Shown: positions 1-7,112, numbered from the stretch's first letter. The stretch is 11,267 nucleotides of DNA from Ruminococcaceae bacterium UBA7147 (GCA_002491825.1 DKWR01000073.1:1-11267); one strand, 5' to 3'. Made by a program: numbers and translations. The notes: a model not told the origin generated them from the letters alone.

Positions 1-70
1 TCCAACGCTAAATTATCGTTTATATCATTCAATAAGCCTAAATCAAAGCTGACTAAAAGGGATAAGCTTA
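1..70. other. Left flank, no recognisable feature
   Basis: This short AT-rich stretch follows the stop codon of the XRE-AbrB gene. I see no open frame with a ribosome binding site, no clear hairpin followed by a T tract and no repeat. It may be 3' untranslated sequence of the regulator or the start of a spacer. Confidence 0.4.
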
Positions 71-475
71 TTATTTAAAAGATGATTCCAGTCCGGGGAT
101 TTTTGCAAGAGCGATTCCGCCCTGTTTTGTGTCGCCGAGAACTACAAGCTTGTCGCCCGGGTTGATTTTAAAAACTTCCCTTGCATGTTTGGGAATTACG
201 ACCTGACCTCTCTCGCCCACCTTGACGATTCCGAAAACAAACTTGCCGTCGGTTTCGTTTTCGACGAGCTGTTCCTCCTCAAACGAGTAATTAATCAGGT
301 TGTCAATCGTCGTGCCGAAAAGGTTTGCAAGCTCTCTGCACTTTACAATATCGGGCAGAGTTTCTCCGCTTTCCCACTTTGCAACCGACTGACGTGAAAC
401 TTCAATTTTCTCGGCAAGCTCCTCCTGTGAAAGACCTTCCTTTTTGCGAAAATATTTCAGATTCATACCAATCAT
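71..475 (-). CDS. XRE-family HTH regulator with C-terminal AbrB/SpoVT-like domain
   Basis: This is a 134-residue DNA-binding protein, presumably a cytoplasmic transition-state-type transcription regulator. Residues about 5-62 form a Cro/C1-type helix-turn-helix (LSQEELAEKIEVSRQSVAKW, then the LANLFGTTIDNLI helix). Residues about 82-125 form a swapped-hairpin AbrB/MazE/SpoVT domain (VGERGQVVIPKHAREVF, then PGDKLVVLGD). Such two-domain proteins are common in Clostridia and probably bind DNA as dimers; the targets cannot be read from the sequence. The ATG at 475 is preceded by AAAGGGGTG about nine bases upstream. A second in-frame ATG three codons in has worse spacing, so 475 is preferred. The gene stands alone, with 423 bp of spacer upstream and no partner gene visible downstream. 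The family assignment is firm; the biological role is unknown. Confidence 0.9.
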   Translation of the reverse strand: MIGMNLKYFRKKEGLSQEELAEKIEVSRQSVAKWESGETLPDIVKCRELANLFGTTIDNLINYSFEEEQLVENETDGKFVFGIVKVGERGQVVIPKHAREVFKINPGDKLVVLGDTKQGGIALAKIPGLESSFK

Positions 476-502
476 ACTTTTTCACACCCCTTTGACAATA
501 GA

Positions 503-532
503 ATAACAGATAAAATGTAGCTTTACAATCAA
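503..532 (-). promoter_or_regulatory. Candidate sigma-A promoter for the XRE-AbrB gene
   Basis: On the minus strand, TTGATT (532-527) and TGTTAT (508-503) are separated by 18 bases. This sits about 30 bp upstream of the start codon at 475. The elements are imperfect, so the call is tentative. Confidence 0.4.
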
Positions 533-590
533 CCGTAATTTACTTTTGATGTTAAATTCAGTTGACAAATAAACTTAATTAATAGGTTAG

Positions 591-669
591 TGTAGGGAAC
601 AGTCTTGACTGTTCCGCAGAATTACATCTGACTTATAGGCAATCGGAACGGTCAAGACTGTTCCCTACA
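591..669. repeat. Nested inverted-repeat element (small dispersed palindrome, MITE-like)
   Basis: Two 25-bp arms at 591-615 and 645-669 are inverted copies with a single mismatch (a G-U pair in RNA), extendable by the 616/644 pair, around a spacer of about 29 bp. Each arm is itself a near-palindrome: GGAACAGTC-TT-GACTGTTCC at 596-615, and the right-arm version at 645-664 with one mismatch. The element could form either one long hairpin or two short ones. Dispersed palindromes beginning TGTAGGG are, from memory, frequent in gut Clostridia. No transposase or clear target-site duplication is visible. Confidence 0.75.
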
Positions 670-739
670 TTGAGGTTAAACATATAAATTAATTCGGGCA
701 ATAAACTTTCGAATTATTACAGCCTATCCGCTCGACCGT

Positions 740-759
740 AATTGTTCATTGTTAATTGA
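740..759. repeat. Copy 1 of an ATTGTTAATTG/ATTGTTCATTG spacer repeat
   Basis: The string AATTGTTCATTGTTAATTGA is closely related to the longer tract at 6379-6412. Both lie in spacers next to terminator-like hairpins. This suggests a dispersed intergenic repeat rather than chance AT-richness. Confidence 0.4.
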
Positions 760-770
760 AAATACCCCCT

Positions 771-850
771 AAAAAGAGTTTTGGGCGGATTTTGCAATCC
801 GCCCGTCAGTAATGAAAACATACAAAATATTGTGGTAAAATATTTTTATA
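771..850 (-). ncRNA. Candidate small RNA, about 80 nt, between a strong promoter and a hairpin
   Basis: A near-perfect promoter at 883-856 would start transcription near 850 on the minus strand. The first strong hairpin in its path is at 804-783, followed six bases later by five Ts (775-771). No ribosome-bound frame lies in between; a 34-codon frame starting with ATG near 819 lacks a Shine-Dalgarno sequence. The transcript could instead be a long leader for the XRE-AbrB gene, about 375 bp away. Confidence 0.35.
783..804 (-). terminator. Hairpin downstream of the histidine kinase, probable terminator
   Basis: GGGCGGATT (783-791) pairs perfectly with AATCCGCCC (796-804) around a 4-nt loop. On the minus strand the stem is followed by AAAACTCTTTTT, so the T tract is displaced and the terminator may be leaky. 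It would end either the kinase operon or the short RNA starting near 850. Confidence 0.5.
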
Positions 851-855
851 CTCTT

Positions 856-883
856 ATTATAACACAAGTTGTATGATTGTCAA
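856..883 (-). promoter_or_regulatory. Very strong sigma-A promoter just downstream of the histidine kinase gene
   Basis: TTGACA (883-878) and TATAAT (861-856) are separated by 16 bases, and a TG dinucleotide gives an extended -10. It lies just beyond the kinase stop codon and points away from the kinase. The nearest downstream gene starts at 475. Confidence 0.65.
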
Positions 884-898
884 GGTGTTTTATTCTTT

Positions 899-2122
899 TT
901 ATTGATTTTTTATATCAAATATCGTAATCGTGAACTTCGTGCCCTCGCCTTGCGTTGAGTCGGCGTAGATACTGCCGCCGCTTTTTTCAATGATTGTCTT
1001 TGCAAGCGCAAGTCCGATTCCAACGCTGTTTTCATCACGATTTCTGCCCTTGTAGAACCTTTCAAAAATATGCGGCAAATCGTCCTTGTCAATTCCGCAC
1101 CCGTTATCCGTTACTGTGATTTTCGTGCAGAGAGAGGTTTTTTCGGCTTTCAGACTTACAAATCCGCCCTCATTTGTATGCTCAATGCAGTTTTTGACAA
1201 TGTTCGTAATCGCCTCGCAAAGCCACTTGAAGTCGCAGTCGAGCGTTAAGCCGGTATCGCACTCAACGCTTGTTTCAACGCCCTTTATTTCCGCAAGTAC
1301 GGCAGTGTTTTTTACGCACTCGTCAAGAATATTTTTCACATTTTCCGTCTTGCTTTTCAGCACAATTGAATTTGCGTCAAGCTTTGACAGCGTAAGAATT
1401 GACTGAACAAGAAAGCTGATTGAGTTACTGCTGTGCCGAATGTCGTTTAAAAAGTCACGTTTAATATCCTCGGGCATATTTTCGTCCTCGATAATATTGT
1501 CGAGCATCACCATAATCGACGTTAGCGGAGTTTTGAGCTGGTGGGAAATATCGGAAAGCGACTGTTTCAGATTTTCCTTGTCCCTCTGCGAATTGTCCGC
1601 CTGCTCCTTTAGCATTACTGTGGTTTTGTAGATTTCGCTTTGGAGCTGAGACATTTCGTCCTCACTGTTTGACTTGATTTCAAGGTCGTAATTTCTGCGG
1701 TTGATTTTGCGCAGATAACCTGCAAGACGTTCAGATTCCGCTTTCTGACTTTTGAAGTATTTCAGGAAAACCGCTGTAAGGGCAAGGCAGGAAACGGCGC
1801 ATATAATTGCGTTTGCTACAATTATAAAAACACTCGTTCCGTCATTTTGGTAGACCGCCCAGTCGCTGTCAAGGTCGATTCCGTATTTTTTCAGACTGCT
1901 TTCAGTCTGCGGATTTTCCGACTTATTATTTAATATTTCGGCAAGCTCACGCTGTGAAACCTCGGGATATTTTTCCTTTACGTTTTCAAGTATCTGCATT
2001 ACTGCGCTGTTGGTGTTCTGCCGTACCCTTTCAAGCTCAAAAGCTGAAAACACTGCGGTGACGGCTGAAAAAACGGCTGTCAGCACAAGAAATATTACTA
2101 AAAATTTTTGTGAGCGTTTCAT
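899..2122 (-). CDS. Sensor histidine kinase, membrane-bound, HisKA type
   Basis: This 407-residue kinase probably senses an envelope signal and phosphorylates the response regulator encoded just upstream. Transmembrane helices are at about 7-27 and 97-120, flanking a roughly 70-residue extracytoplasmic region. A HAMP-like or coiled linker covers about 121-185. The HisKA dimerisation domain carries the phospho-accepting His194 in DISHQLKTPL. The ATPase domain shows the N box near Asn307/Asn311, G1 (DNGCGI, 339-344), the F box (FERFYKG, 353-359) and G2 (GIGLALAK, 368-375). All catalytic motifs are intact. The start codon overlaps the stop of the regulator gene by four bases (ATGA), so translation is coupled. 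The sensor loop is longer than in BceS-type intramembrane sensors, so it may sense ligand directly rather than only through the transporter. Confidence 0.95.
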   Translation of the reverse strand: MKRSQKFLVIFLVLTAVFSAVTAVFSAFELERVRQNTNSAVMQILENVKEKYPEVSQRELAEILNNKSENPQTESSLKKYGIDLDSDWAVYQNDGTSVFIIVANAIICAVSCLALTAVFLKYFKSQKAESERLAGYLRKINRRNYDLEIKSNSEDEMSQLQSEIYKTTVMLKEQADNSQRDKENLKQSLSDISHQLKTPLTSIMVMLDNIIEDENMPEDIKRDFLNDIRHSSNSISFLVQSILTLSKLDANSIVLKSKTENVKNILDECVKNTAVLAEIKGVETSVECDTGLTLDCDFKWLCEAITNIVKNCIEHTNEGGFVSLKAEKTSLCTKITVTDNGCGIDKDDLPHIFERFYKGRNRDENSVGIGLALAKTIIEKSGGSIYADSTQGEGTKFTITIFDIKNQ

Positions 2123-2772
2123 TCTTCCTCCAGCCTGTAGCCGACTCCCTTAACGGTTTTGATTCTGTCCGTACCGAGCTTTTGACGGATACGCTTGATA
2201 TAGACGGTCAGGGTGTTGTCGTTTACGTAGTTGCCTGCAATATCCCAGATTTTTTCGAGGATAATTTCACGTGTGACGGTTTTTCCGCAGTTTCTTGCGA
2301 GAATTGAAAAGATTTTGTATTCAAGCGCAGTCAGCTCCACCCTTGCGCCGTCCCTGTAAACCTCTCGGCTTTCAAGGTCAACGCTTATATTGCCCGTAGT
2401 GACAAGGCTTGATTTTGCGCTGTTCTTTGAAGTCAGCCTGCGGATTCGGGCGAGCAACTCACGCATTGAAAACGGCTTTGTGATGTAGTCGTCTGCGCCG
2501 AGGTCAAAGGCTTTTACAATGCTGTCCTCGTCGTCAATTGCGGTGAGGAAAATTATCGGCGACTCGCATAAACGGTGGATTTCGTCAAACAACTCAAAGC
2601 CGTTTCCGTCAGGCAGGGATATGTCGATAATTACTAAATCAAAATCAAACGGTGCGGTGCAGAGAGCTGAACTAAAGCTCTCGCAGAGCGTTACAGAATA
2701 GCCGTTCTGCTCCAGCGCATAGACAATGCCCTTTGAGATTATTCGGTTGTCCTCAATCAGAAGAATGTTCAT
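2119..2772 (-). CDS. OmpR/PhoB-family response regulator
   Basis: This 217-residue cytoplasmic transcription factor has a receiver domain at about 1-115. It carries the acidic pocket (E7, D8), phospho-acceptor Asp50 (in LVIID), Thr77 (FLTA) and Lys99 (ITKPF). A winged-helix DNA-binding domain follows at about 125-215 (LTALEYKIFSILARN, then DNTLTVYIKRIRQKL and VKGVGYRLE). It is the cognate partner of the histidine kinase whose gene overlaps its 3' end by four bases. A weak ribosome binding site (GGCGGGTG) precedes the ATG. It lies 63 bp after the ABC permease gene and has its own consensus promoter in that gap. By context it probably controls the ABC transporter; an 11-bp-spaced repeat upstream of the ATPase gene is a candidate site. 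Family assignment is very secure. Confidence 0.96.
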   Translation of the reverse strand: MNILLIEDNRIISKGIVYALEQNGYSVTLCESFSSALCTAPFDFDLVIIDISLPDGNGFELFDEIHRLCESPIIFLTAIDDEDSIVKAFDLGADDYITKPFSMRELLARIRRLTSKNSAKSSLVTTGNISVDLESREVYRDGARVELTALEYKIFSILARNCGKTVTREIILEKIWDIAGNYVNDNTLTVYIKRIRQKLGTDRIKTVKGVGYRLEEE

Positions 2773-2806
2773 AATTTTGCACCCGCCGTTTTTAAAATAC
2801 GATTAT

Positions 2807-2835
2807 ATTATCCGACAAAACGATATTTCTGTCAA
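2807..2835 (-). promoter_or_regulatory. Internal promoter for the response regulator-kinase pair
   Basis: TTGACA (2835-2830) and GATAAT (2812-2807) are separated by 17 bases. The -35 element directly abuts the permease stop codon. The pair can therefore be expressed independently of the transporter genes, which would supply basal sensor levels. Confidence 0.65.
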
Positions 2836-5535
2836 CTAAATGTTATCGTTGCGGATTGTTTCAATTATGTTCTGCTTTTGCACCTTTGAAATTGAGAATC
2901 TCATAATCAGCCACACAACCGCAAACACGAACACAATGCTGATTGCGATAGCCGTATACGGCACAACAAAGTCGGTTGCAAGGTTCATTGAAAATGCCAT
3001 AAATATTCCCATGCCTGCAAGCAGTCCGAGCGGTATTCCGATTAAGAGCGACTTAACGCCGTAGAACAGGCTTTCAAGCCGTATCATTCGGTTGAATTCA
3101 CGCTTTGTCATTCCGACTGATTTAAGCATTGCAAACTCCTTGCTCCTCAGGCGCATATTCGTTGTAATTGTATTGAAGATATTTGTCACGCCGATAAGTG
3201 AAATTACGATTATAAAGCCGTAGGCAAAAATGCTGATTACAAGCGTCATTGCGTTGTACATATTCGCCATTTTCTCAACGTTATACACGCTGAACTCCTG
3301 ACCGCCGTCAAGATTTGATATTGTTTCTTCAAGCTCGTTTGCATTTTCAGCGTTAATGTAAATTCCTTCACTCAGATAATCTATATCGTAATTATTCTTC
3401 AGTGTGTCAAGACTTACAAGCAAATAAACATCACTCTCGGAAGGACGGAAGTATTTCAGCGCCTCGGGAGTGGTATTATAAACCTTAGCAATTTCAATAT
3501 CGGCACTTTTGTAATATTCTTCATATGCCGGGTCGTTACTCTCCCTGACATTAAGTGACTTCACCTTATCGGCTTTGAAAAGCTCGCCCTTTTGCAGATG
3601 TTCGTTCTCATCTAAATATTCAAAGTTATTTATTAGAATACCCTTATCCTTTACCTCGTTATAATCAAGTCCGAGTTCTTTCAGCTTTTGCTTATAGGTC
3701 ACATCGTCAAAGGCTAAAAGCTCGAGATAATAAAAATCACTCTCGGCTGAAGTAAAATTGTAAATGCTTGCGTCGTCTGTTAAAACGTCTTTTAATTCGT
3801 CAGTTCTTTTGATATAACCGCCTAAGACACCTTCAAGACGGCAGTTTTTAACCCCGTCAAGTTCTGAAAGATTTTCATAATCCGAAACCATTTCGTCAAA
3901 ATCACTGTATAATCCCATTCTGTCTACCGACAGATTATAGTCAACCTCGTGGTAATACTTTGAGCTGTACTCCGTTGCGTACTGAATAAAGCTTGAAACG
4001 GCTATGAAAACGGCAACGCTGACAACGATTGAAATTACCGTTGTGCGGTACTTTTTCTTACTTCTTTTGAGGTTTTTGTAGGCGATTTCACCGCCCATAC
4101 CGAACAGCTTTTTAATAAAACTCGGGCATTTGTAGGCTTTCTGCTTTTTCTTGATTTTAATGTCGTTGTTGCCCCTTACTGCGTCAACAGGTGCAATTCT
4201 TGAGGCTCTGAAAGCACTGCCGAGCGTTGAGAAAAGAATGGTAAGAAGTGACAGCGCAACTGCAAGCACAATCGCAAAAACAGGAACGCTGTAGACAAAC
4301 GAAGTACCGTTAAGCATATCAACAAGCAACATATTTAAAAGTTGAATCAGGATTGCAACTACGCCAACGCCGAGCAATATTCCCAGCGGTATGCCTATCA
4401 GCGCAAGCGCAAAGCCTTCAAACAGCACATTGTGACGTATCTGTCGTGACGTTGCGCCGACTGAGGACAACATTCCGTACAGTTTTGTTTTTTCGGTGAT
4501 TGAAATTGCAAAGCTGTTGCGGATTACAAACACGCTTGCGACAATTACAATTGCTATAATGATAGCCGCCAACGTAAAGAACATTTGCAGGCTGTTGTCG
4601 CTCAACGCATAGCCCTTGTAGGAAAGCAAAGAGGTGTTTACGGAAAAATAGTTATACTTTGTTTCCCCGACCTCAAGCTCGCAGCTCTGGTTAAGATATT
4701 CCCTTATACGCTCCTCTGAAACTCCCGTAAGCTGTGACGTGGTCTGAATATAATTTTTCTCGCCCTCGTCTGTGTATTTTACATACAGCAAGCCGTCCTT
4801 TGAAATATCGTCCGACTCTGCGGCGGTATAAATCGGTAAAAATACACTCCATTCCAAGGACGTAAAACAACTGCTGTAGTATTCGTCAAGTATGCCGACA
4901 ATCTTATATTCCTTGCTCGACTCAACCTCAAAATGCTCCTCGATCTCCTTAACGGTAGCCGAGGTTTCACCCATAACTTCCTGTTCGTCGTAAACAAACT
5001 CCTGTCCGTAAGGATTTGTATTCGGAATTACTCTGCCGTCCGAGGTTTTGCGCACTCCCTTTTCAAGCGTGATTGTGTCGCCGACCTTGTATTCCTTTGC
5101 GGAGTTATTGATAAAATTCTGCGTGAGGACAAGCTCCGAGCCGTTCTCGGGGTATCTGCCATCCTTAAGCGGAAGATTAAAGCAATCGGTAAACGCTTTC
5201 GGAGTTAAAGTCTGAACATAAGCGTAAGGTTTTTTATCGTTTTTATAATTCGGTATTCTTACAAAATCGCCGTAATCGTTTATATAGACGGTTTCAACAT
5301 TCCTGTTCGCCTTGATTTCCTTTACGTCCTCGCTCGTTGCATTTCCCGAAATGAACAAGTCATAATTTCCCGAAAAGTTAATCTGACCGTCAATCATAGT
5401 CTGCTGACCGCTTGCGGCAATTCCTGCAACAACGGTAATCAGCGCAGTCGAAAGCAGTATGCCGATAATTGTAACAATCGTACGGCTTTTGTTGAGTTTT
5501 AAATTCTTAAGCGTGAGTTTATTAAGTGTGTTCAC
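2836..5535 (-). CDS. ABC transporter permease with two FtsX-like modules
   Basis: This 899-residue inner-membrane protein probably works with the ATPase encoded just upstream, in lipoprotein, peptide or envelope-stress handling rather than classical import. Eight transmembrane helices are visible at about 20-42, 317-339, 371-400, 416-440, 497-517, 763-787, 826-848 and 860-880. Each half has one helix, a large extracytoplasmic domain (about 45-315 and 520-760), then three helices. The FtsX-domain signature occurs twice: KLYGMLSSVGATSRQ near 351 and EFAMLKSVGMTKREF near 800. Translation starts at GTG (5535), supported by AGGAGG seven bases upstream, and only two bases separate it from the ATPase stop. 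It is longer than BceB-type permeases (about 650 residues, one large loop), so the bacitracin-exporter name is not justified. The substrate is unknown. Confidence 0.93.
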   Translation of the reverse strand: MNTLNKLTLKNLKLNKSRTIVTIIGILLSTALITVVAGIAASGQQTMIDGQINFSGNYDLFISGNATSEDVKEIKANRNVETVYINDYGDFVRIPNYKNDKKPYAYVQTLTPKAFTDCFNLPLKDGRYPENGSELVLTQNFINNSAKEYKVGDTITLEKGVRKTSDGRVIPNTNPYGQEFVYDEQEVMGETSATVKEIEEHFEVESSKEYKIVGILDEYYSSCFTSLEWSVFLPIYTAAESDDISKDGLLYVKYTDEGEKNYIQTTSQLTGVSEERIREYLNQSCELEVGETKYNYFSVNTSLLSYKGYALSDNSLQMFFTLAAIIIAIVIVASVFVIRNSFAISITEKTKLYGMLSSVGATSRQIRHNVLFEGFALALIGIPLGILLGVGVVAILIQLLNMLLVDMLNGTSFVYSVPVFAIVLAVALSLLTILFSTLGSAFRASRIAPVDAVRGNNDIKIKKKQKAYKCPSFIKKLFGMGGEIAYKNLKRSKKKYRTTVISIVVSVAVFIAVSSFIQYATEYSSKYYHEVDYNLSVDRMGLYSDFDEMVSDYENLSELDGVKNCRLEGVLGGYIKRTDELKDVLTDDASIYNFTSAESDFYYLELLAFDDVTYKQKLKELGLDYNEVKDKGILINNFEYLDENEHLQKGELFKADKVKSLNVRESNDPAYEEYYKSADIEIAKVYNTTPEALKYFRPSESDVYLLVSLDTLKNNYDIDYLSEGIYINAENANELEETISNLDGGQEFSVYNVEKMANMYNAMTLVISIFAYGFIIVISLIGVTNIFNTITTNMRLRSKEFAMLKSVGMTKREFNRMIRLESLFYGVKSLLIGIPLGLLAGMGIFMAFSMNLATDFVVPYTAIAISIVFVFAVVWLIMRFSISKVQKQNIIETIRNDNI

Positions 5536-5537
5536 CT

Positions 5538-6209
5538 TTAACCCTCCTCAACAATTTTGCCGTCGCTTATCGTGATTATCCTGTCAGCCTGCTTTGCAAG
5601 CTCCAAGTCGTGCGTAATCATTATGATTGTCTGATTGTAGGTTCTGTTCGAGATTTTCAGCAGGTTCATAATGTCCTCACTCGCCTTTGTGTCGAGGTTG
5701 CCTGTCGGCTCGTCGGCAAGCACAAGCGCAGGATTTGCAATCAGCGCACGTGCAATTGACGTTCTCTGCTGTTGACCGCCCGAAAGCTCGTTTGGCAGGT
5801 GCTTTCTTCTTGCTCGCAAGCCGAAGGTGTCGAGAATTTCGTCAAGCTGTTTTTTATCAACGGGGCTTTTGTCAAGGTCGCACGGCAATTTAATATTCTC
5901 CTCAACCGTCAGAATCGGAATGAGGTTATAGAACTGGTAAACAATTCCGATTTGCCGTCTGCGGAAAATCGCCAGCGTGTCGCTGTTCATCTTTGTAATA
6001 TCGTTGCCGTCAATGAAGATTTTTCCGCTTGTGGGGCGGTCAACTCCGCCGATAAGGTGCAGAAGCGTTGACTTTCCGCTACCGCTTGCGCCGACGATTG
6101 CGACGAACTCGCCCTTTTCAACAGAAAGCGAAATATCGTCAACGGCGTTTACTTTGTTTTCGCCATCGCCGTAGGTTTTTACAAGGTTTTCTACTCTTAA
6201 AATTTCCAT
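5538..6209 (-). CDS. ABC transporter ATP-binding protein, MacB/LolD-like
   Basis: This 223-residue ATPase powers the adjacent FtsX-type permease. All motifs are intact: Walker A GASGSGKST (40-48), Q-loop Gln92 (in GIVYQFYNLIP), signature LSGGQQQR (142-149), Walker B LVLADEP with Asp166/Glu167, D-loop GNLD (170-173) and the switch His200. The YQFYNLIPxLTVEEN segment is typical of the LolD/MacB/BceA group. The ATG at 6209 is chosen because AGGAG lies eight bases upstream. An in-frame ATG ten codons earlier (6239) would add a hydrophobic stretch, has no ribosome binding site and would disrupt the usual MEILRVENL beginning. It is the first gene of the transporter group, with a 205-bp spacer upstream that holds a candidate response-regulator site. 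Confidence 0.95.
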   Translation of the reverse strand: MEILRVENLVKTYGDGENKVNAVDDISLSVEKGEFVAIVGASGSGKSTLLHLIGGVDRPTSGKIFIDGNDITKMNSDTLAIFRRRQIGIVYQFYNLIPILTVEENIKLPCDLDKSPVDKKQLDEILDTFGLRARRKHLPNELSGGQQQRTSIARALIANPALVLADEPTGNLDTKASEDIMNLLKISNRTYNQTIIMITHDLELAKQADRIITISDGKIVEEG

Positions 6210-6286
6210 AAAACACACTCCTAAAATATAATTTTTCATTAAAGACCGCAGGACTTTCCTGACAGTCCTCTCGAGCTTTCAGGCAT

Positions 6287-6319
6287 ATATTACATCCTCA
6301 AAATGACTCTAATGTGACT
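6287..6319 (-). promoter_or_regulatory. Candidate response-regulator box and -10 for the ABC operon
   Basis: On the plus strand TGACT occurs at 6304-6308 and again at 6315-6319, exactly 11 bp apart, which is the repeat period of OmpR/PhoB-type sites. On the minus strand a TAATAT -10-like element lies at 6292-6287, 11 bp beyond the repeat, and no good -35 is present. This is the layout expected of a regulator-activated promoter. The regulator assignment is inference. Confidence 0.4.
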
Positions 6320-6329
6320 TTAATAAAAT

Positions 6330-6377
6330 AATTCGGGCAAGCAGGTCACAAATCACAGCCACCTGTCTGCCCGAATT
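6330..6377 (-). terminator. Hairpin between the Crp-like gene and the ABC operon
   Basis: AATTCGGGCA (6330-6339) pairs with TGCCCGAATT (6368-6377). Two mismatches follow, then CAGGT (6342-6346) pairs with ACCTG (6361-6365), around a 14-nt loop. On the minus strand it is followed by ATTTTATTA, an imperfect T tract. It probably ends the Crp-like transcript. The same 10-mer recurs unpaired at 691-700. Confidence 0.55.
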
Positions 6378-6378
6378 T

Positions 6379-6412
6379 AATTGTTAATTGTTCATTGTAA
6401 ATTGTTAATTGA
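6379..6412. repeat. Copy 2 of the ATTGTTAATTG spacer repeat
   Basis: This tract consists of tandem-like variants of ATTGTTAATTG, ATTGTTCATTG and AAATTGTTAATTG. It lies between the Crp-like stop codon and the hairpin, and is related to 740-759. Confidence 0.4.
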
Positions 6413-6414
6413 TC

Positions 6415-7059
6415 TCACATTTCCGACATCTCTTCAAGGCGGTTACGGTTTTTGATTATAACCTTTCTGTACGCCGTTGAAATATCGCCGTTTGCACAAA
6501 ATTTGCCGAGCGTCTTGCTGACCGTCACCCTCGACACGCCCACTGCGGAGGCTATTTCCTCGTGAGTAAGGCTGACATATCCGTCCTTTTCGCTTTGCAA
6601 AAGCAGTCGTGCGATTCTTGCGTCAGCCTGCAAAAACGTCATTGAGTCGAGCTGTGAGGAAAGCAGTCGGATTCTGTTTGACAGGATTTCAAGCAGTTCA
6701 AACGCAAGCTTCGGGTGCTTTGCAAAGAGGTTTGTCAGCGTCTGCTCGTCAATCATAACGACCTCGCAGTTCGTTACCGCCCGAGCCGAGCTTACCCTCG
6801 GCTTTTTGTCAAAAAATGCGCCCTCGCCGAGCAGTTCTCCCCTTGATGCAGTGTTGAGCGTTTTCTCCATTCCGTCAATCGAGGTCATAAACACGCTTAC
6901 TCTACCCTTTTTCAGATAGCAGAATGTGCCGGCATAATCCCCCTGACGGTAGATTATCTCGCCCTTTGAAAAACTGCGCACTGTTCCCAGCGACTCAAAA
7001 ATCTGTTGCATATCCTTTTTCGTTTCCGTCCCCGAATGCGATAAATTAACGTCCTGCAA
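6415..7059 (-). CDS. Crp/Fnr-family transcription regulator
   Basis: This 214-residue cytoplasmic regulator has an N-terminal cyclic-nucleotide-binding-type beta barrel (about 25-110, with FSKGEIIYRQGD and GELLGEGAFFDKKPRVSSARA). A long dimerisation helix spans about 112-140, and a winged HTH about 143-205 (LTHEEIASAVGVSRVTVSKTL). There is no N-terminal cysteine cluster, so an FNR-type iron-sulfur sensor is unlikely. The effector cannot be read from the sequence. The longest frame opens with TTG at 7059, preceded by GGGGTGAGG. An ATG sixteen codons later (7011) has AAGGA only one base upstream, which is too close, so TTG is preferred but the start is uncertain. The gene has its own consensus promoter at 7169-7141, and a strong hairpin lies in its leader. 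It may be monocistronic, with a hairpin after the stop. Confidence 0.9.
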   Translation of the reverse strand: MQDVNLSHSGTETKKDMQQIFESLGTVRSFSKGEIIYRQGDYAGTFCYLKKGRVSVFMTSIDGMEKTLNTASRGELLGEGAFFDKKPRVSSARAVTNCEVVMIDEQTLTNLFAKHPKLAFELLEILSNRIRLLSSQLDSMTFLQADARIARLLLQSEKDGYVSLTHEEIASAVGVSRVTVSKTLGKFCANGDISTAYRKVIIKNRNRLEEMSEM

Positions 7060-7083
7060 AACCTCACCCCGATTCTATCAAAT

Positions 7084-7112
7084 AAACCCCACGAGCAAAT
7101 TTCGTGGGGTTT
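7084..7112 (-). terminator. 11-bp hairpin after the sigma/anti-sigma operon, in the Crp-like leader
   Basis: AAACCCCACGA (7084-7094) pairs perfectly with TCGTGGGGTTT (7102-7112) around a 7-nt loop. On the minus strand it is followed by TTTATTTG. It can end the anti-sigma transcript. Because the Crp-like gene's promoter lies upstream of it, it could also attenuate that gene or end a short RNA. Confidence 0.6.

Noticed and set aside
718..819. 34-codon minus-strand frame beginning MFSLLTGGLQNPP
   Set aside because: It has no Shine-Dalgarno sequence and runs through the 783-804 hairpin, so it is better explained as untranslated RNA.
4933..5208. Open frame of 91 codons on the plus strand inside the permease gene
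   Set aside because: It lies antisense to a well-supported coding sequence, has no ribosome binding site and no recognisable domain. Similar shadows at 1086-1406, 5772-6071 and 10020-10331 were dropped for the same reason.
2836..6209. Assignment of the transporter and two-component cluster as a BceABRS bacitracin module
   Set aside because: The permease is 899 residues with two large extracytoplasmic domains, and the kinase has a roughly 70-residue sensor loop. Both differ from the Bce type.
6210..6239. Ten-codon N-terminal extension of the ABC ATPase
   Set aside because: No ribosome binding site precedes the ATG at 6239, whereas AGGAG is correctly placed for 6209, and the family normally begins at this point.
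6250..6269. AGGACT/AGTCCT 6-bp hairpin in the ABC operon leader
   Set aside because: It is short, with an 8-nt loop and no T tract or recognisable riboswitch elements. It may be a chance structure.
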